A DNA stretch of 64,000 nucleotides from positions 1,426,001 through 1,490,000 of the forward strand of contig NC_089176.1 of the NCBI RefSeq assembly GCF_947507565.1, read 5' to 3'. The translations under genes and the position numbers were made by a program. Shown here in pieces: positions 60,101 to 64,000 of this stretch (positions are counted from its first letter, which is position 1; each line of letters starts with the position of its first letter). The stretch comes from Oscarella lobularis. Taxonomy: Eukaryota; Porifera; Homoscleromorpha; Homosclerophorida; Oscarellidae. The notes under the pieces are model-generated. The model ran no database searches, was not told where the DNA came from, and saw only the letters and a program-made list of their open reading frames with translations.

Positions 60101-63100
60101 GTGATCGTGATGTCCGGATCCTTTGACTAGAACGCGGTGTCTCGGCTCTTGCTGGGTGGGCGAAAGGAACTCTTCGTAACGCAACGGAGTCAACTGGAAG
60201 CTCGCAAAGAGTTTCAACCAAAGTTCGCCAATCCAATGAGAGACTCCGTGAGCTGTTTCCTGCAACAAAAGCAGATTCGAATCGACGTCAACGAACGCAA
60301 TTAGTTCGGCAAGAATGGGCGTGACGACATTGACGATTTTAAGCCAAAGCGAATGACGAAAAGTGCCGCCCGCTTGAATGCTATTCTGACTTAGAGCCTC
60401 GTTTTTCACCCACTCGCGAGCGTTCTCCTCGCCAGCTCGTTCCTCTCTCTCGATAAGAAGCTTGATTACTCTTCTCTTCAGCTCGACATAGAAGCCTCGA
60501 ACGCCAGTGAGCGACGTCTCGTCTTCGGGTATGAGACGGAGAAGAAGAGTAAGACGCATGTTGGCTGCTTCGAGCGCTGATCCGGCGGGGTCGTCCAAGC
60601 GACTAGTCGCTGCGTGCACGCAGGAACGGAAAAGAACTGCGGCACTTAGAATAGATTCTTCGTTTGCTGGCAAACGGGCTCTTGGCGAAGGTGCAGCAGC
60701 TTCCTCGACTTCCATATCTTCAACGCTTAACGCCGACGTCTCTTGATCAATGTCAGTCATTTCTACGTTCGACGTTTCATGACGAACCAATTGGGGCCCC
60801 GTCTCGACGTCTCCCAGCAACGTGCTCAATTTTCGACCCACTAGAGACGTTATAGAAAGCTGCTTGGCTTGATGAGCAGGTCGCAAGTCGTCGATGTGAA
60901 CCTCGGACCAAGCGCCGCCCTGAAATCCAACGAAGCAGCCACCGGCAACGCGAGGCAAGTGAATTATGAAGACGATGTGTCTCGCCACGGGCTTCAGGCC
61001 GTCCTCTTCGCGCTTGCTGAAGGCATTTTCTCGACACTCCTGCACCAGATATCGAGCACAGGCGACCAGTTCTCCGTTGACGTCGCCCGATTCGCACAGA
61101 ACCAGTAGCACACCGTTCAAGTCGTTCGCCTGGGAGTAGAACGCCGAGACGCGCGAACAGAACTGCTCCTCCGTATCGAACTGCTGCAACGAGATACATG
61201 TCGTGGACAGTTTTATGCACATTTCCACCTCCAGAACGTTCTCATTTGATAGAAGTCTCGAATGAGTCGTAACCTGAATTAACTGACTTCCTCTTTCCCT
61301 TTCCAGCTGGTAGCAAAGGTAGTCGGCCAAGCTGGAATGACTCTGCTCCTTGAAATAGATGTCCCACCAGTCGGACGCTTCATTGCGAAGGCGGGACACT
61401 TGCAAACGGGCGACGGCGTCCGGTGCGGCACACTCCATCAGAGTGCGAAGCGATTCGTTCAACAGCGTATCGTCCAAATCGTCGTCTTTGCCCAAATACA
61501 TTTCGTTTCGTTCGCGCTGCTGCTCGGCAAGACGACGGCAGACGCGTAGAACGATTGTCGCGGCGGCGTCCGGATGATAACCGACGAATGCGTCGCCTGG
61601 CCTGAACGGAACTCTTTTTCGTTCTTCCCGAAAACCGAACTGCTCCACTTCAGAAAAGTCTTTCACCCACTGATCGATGGCTTCGACGATTCGCTGCTGT
61701 TGATGAGTCAGAATAGACGACATTGCGAGGAAGTGCTTTTCCATGCGATTAATCAAAGGAATTGGGAAGTCCTTGTAGACGGCTTCTCGATCAGCAATCA
61801 AAATGAGACGAAATTTCCGATGAACTTGACATTTGACGCGATGGCTTCCCAACCCCAAGTCGACGAAGCGCTGACCACCGTGATAGACGTAGTACTGATT
61901 CAATGCGTCGTACAGGCTTTCGTACAATTTGTCGAGATTGAGGAGAACGACCGTACGCCCCGTAGCCATGCACACTTTCACGCGATTGATGTTGCGGCAA
62001 ATCTGAGTGTACTCTTGATCCTTCGAGAAGCTGCTCCCGAAAATGATTACGGGATCCTCGTCGCCGACGAGAAATCGCTGACGAACGATTGTCAATGCCG
62101 CGTAGTTTTCCGTCAGTAAAAGAAGATAACGGCTTTCTTCCGAGTCTTGCTGCCCGGCTTTGCTCAGATTGGCTCGTATTAGACCTGCAGGACTGCTGTC
62201 GAGCTTTAGCTTGTCAGCCGCGCTGTTGGAGTCGACTTGCAGATGATTGAAAAAGATCGTCTCTGGATTGACTTTGGAGTCCAATCCGCCAAAATTGCGT
62301 CGAATTGCGTGAAGTAGCTGACCGCTGCGAGGAGGCGATTCCGTAATTTTGCAAAAGGAAAATATCATCTTTACGAGGCTGTAGAAGAACAACGTTATCA
62401 ATGTTAGAAGAAATTCATTTCAATTACACTACACGTACATACCTGTAAAAGTCTCGCAAGCCAAAGAACTCTCGTTCTCTATCCCGACTGTTGTAAATTT
62501 CCAAGTAAGCTTTCGCCATTCCGGGGATGAACGGTTCTAGTAGAAACTGCGTCGCTTCGTCTGTGCTGCAAATTCCGCGAGCGCTGACAACTAACTCTGC
62601 GTCAGTAGGCACTTCCCGTTGGACGAGAATTCCACGATTCATTTTCGCCGGATCAAGAGCCCAGTTGGAGATGCCAACAAAAGCAACACGATTAGATGCT
62701 TTGCCTAAAACAATAAAAAGCATATGAGACGCTTTCTGAAAATTGCATTGAAAACGTTGAAGGTTCGACAGAGACTTATCATATGTAACTAGGTCGCGAC
62801 GTATTTAGACGAGAGATGCGCAAACTTAGTGACGGCAGTTAGTACGCTGGGTCAGCAAAATAAATAAAGGCGTTGTGCACTGGTGCGCTGTGCGGTCAAA
62901 CTAACTACCTAACCGGGGTGAGTGCATGGGAGCGGAAATCGTTTCTTCCAGGTGCCTAAATCTCTTTTCAACGGTACTCTATATCAAGGAACTGCGGAGG
63001 TGGTAATACCTTCTTCGCCGTCATTATCCGCTCCTGCTGTTCCGTCGTCAAGGAGAGGATGGAGAGCCTTCAGAGGAAGACGAGGCGAATCTTCTGCCAA

Positions 63101-64000
63101 TCCGACTTCGTCTAACACGACACAAGCGACGAATCGCTCCAAGTCGTTTTCCTTTTGCATTCTTTGACATTGGCTGAATGTGCTGATAATTCCATCAGCC
63201 GTCGAAAGAGGACTGCACTGATACGACACCATGTGAGCTTGTTTCAACTTCTTGTACAGTTCGCTGTTCGAAAGATCGCCCCTCATTGCATTCTTCACGA
63301 CGTCTTTTGCCAGAGATTTCGAGCTTCCAGGTTTTCCGACGAGAAAAAGAGGAATTCGCAAATCGATGCATACGACCATCATAAAAACGTTTTCTTTGAG
63401 AGCGTGGTTACGACCAATTTTCGGCGGTAGTTCTAATTCGTCCAGAAAGACCGCCTGACAGAAGTCTATCTCTTGTCTCATCTGGGCAGCCCCGGGCAGT
63501 GCGCAAGGAGCTCTAAAATGCCGACTGACGGCACTTCGGAATTGCTTTCGTTCCTGAAGCCTGGCCTGATAGCTTACGCCAAGCGCAAGAACGAGAGAAC
63601 GCGTGAGAGGATCCAAAGGCGCAACGGCACCGCTCTTTGCTTTTCGCTCGTCGTACTTCCTTCTCATGAAAGGATCGAGGACTTCGTTTAGCTTGTAAAA
63701 CCACACCATAACCATCATGGCTCGCTCGACGTCTCGCAAGCTTACGAAACTGCACTCGTCTTCGCGATCTCGCATGTAAGATTGGGACGCGGCAAGAACG
63801 GCCGTAGCAACGTCAATAAGACCAGGCGCGTTGGGAAGCGATCCACTGTTAACGTGTCTCGAAACGATTTGACGAATGTAAAGTCTCTCTGCCACCGGAT
63901 TTAGCTGACCAAAGTCCCAGACAAGTGCTTTCATGCTCTCTGGAAGCGGATGAACTCGATAAACCAACTGCCGCAGAGGGATGTCGCCAAGGCGATCCTC
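54125..64000 (-). CDS. RNF213-like AAA+ E3 ubiquitin ligase, copy 2 (5' end outside window)
   Basis: A second gene of the same exon plan as copy 1, with its stop at 54125. Present are the second active AAA+ unit (Walker A G-K-P-G-S-S-K-S near 63315-63345, Walker B V-V-L-D-E-V-G near 63090-63120), the large exon 59795-62401 (871 residues against 872 in copy 1), the E3 shell, RING, RZ finger and C terminus. All frames that I compared are intact. Exon sequence is close to copy 1, while several introns differ in length and content. It lies head-to-tail upstream of copy 1. Whether it also has the SAM-SAM-SH3 front cannot be seen here. Confidence 0.87.
56683..56706. repeat. (GTTAAA)4 microsatellite in an intron of copy 2
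   Basis: Four exact hexamers in the intron between two exons of RNF213-like copy 2. The matching intron of copy 1 (about 36570-36610) has no such repeat, so it expanded after duplication. Confidence 0.92.
56770..56915 (-). other. RZ finger of RNF213-like copy 2
   Basis: C-P-N-G-H-P-Y-F-I-D-N, then C-G-G-A-V-T-V-G-K-C-F-C-G-A-A-I-G-G across two exons. The same shortened C-x-C end as in copy 1. Confidence 0.8.
58768..58888 (-). other. RING finger of RNF213-like copy 2
   Basis: The same C3HC4 pattern as in copy 1, with C-L-Q-C-T-R-D-W in place of C-L-Q-C-V-R-D-W. All metal ligands are kept. Confidence 0.87.

Overview
The window looks like nuclear DNA of an early-branching animal, most likely a sponge. 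I infer this from animal-type domain sets (reelin-like repeats, Death, SAM, SH3, BTB, RNF213-type AAA+/RING), from very short introns (about 45-100 bp, GT-AG with one probable GC-AG), and from dense gene packing. All genes I can support lie on the minus strand. I saw no rRNA, tRNA, CRISPR array or recognisable transposase.

Layout from left to right. (1) 1-15,016 holds a duplicated pair: an upstream leucine-rich-repeat (LRR) receptor with about 10 membrane segments, followed downstream by a large cytosolic protein with the order caspase-like fold, ROC GTPase, COR, Death domain. Pair one is LRR-A plus ROCO copy 1 (which runs off the left edge). Pair two is LRR-B plus ROCO copy 2. A broken ROCO relic lies between the pairs at about 6,560-7,045. 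(2) 15,807-26,958 is one multi-exon gene for a membrane-anchored reelin-like protein: signal peptide, about 16 reelin-type sub-repeats, four EGF modules (one carrying a fibronectin type II insert), one transmembrane helix and a short tail with tyrosine motifs. (3) 27,938-29,419 is a beta-propeller/BTB gene. (4) 29,691-33,525 is ROCO copy 3, flanked on both sides by duplicated scraps of the BTB gene and of the RNF213 3' end. (5) 33,993-53,699 is a complete RNF213-like gene with two SAM domains and an SH3 domain at its N terminus, then a CBM20-like domain, AAA+ modules, RING and RZ fingers. (6) 54,125-64,000 is the 3' half of a second RNF213-like gene.

Taken together the region resembles an innate-immunity or cell-death island: surface LRR receptors, NLR-like cytosolic GTPases with Death domains and a caspase-like fold without its histidine, and tandem RNF213 E3 ligases (antimicrobial in vertebrates). 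Tandem copies, relics and near-identical blocks show recent local duplication. The joint function is inference; the domain readings and splice phases come from the sequence.
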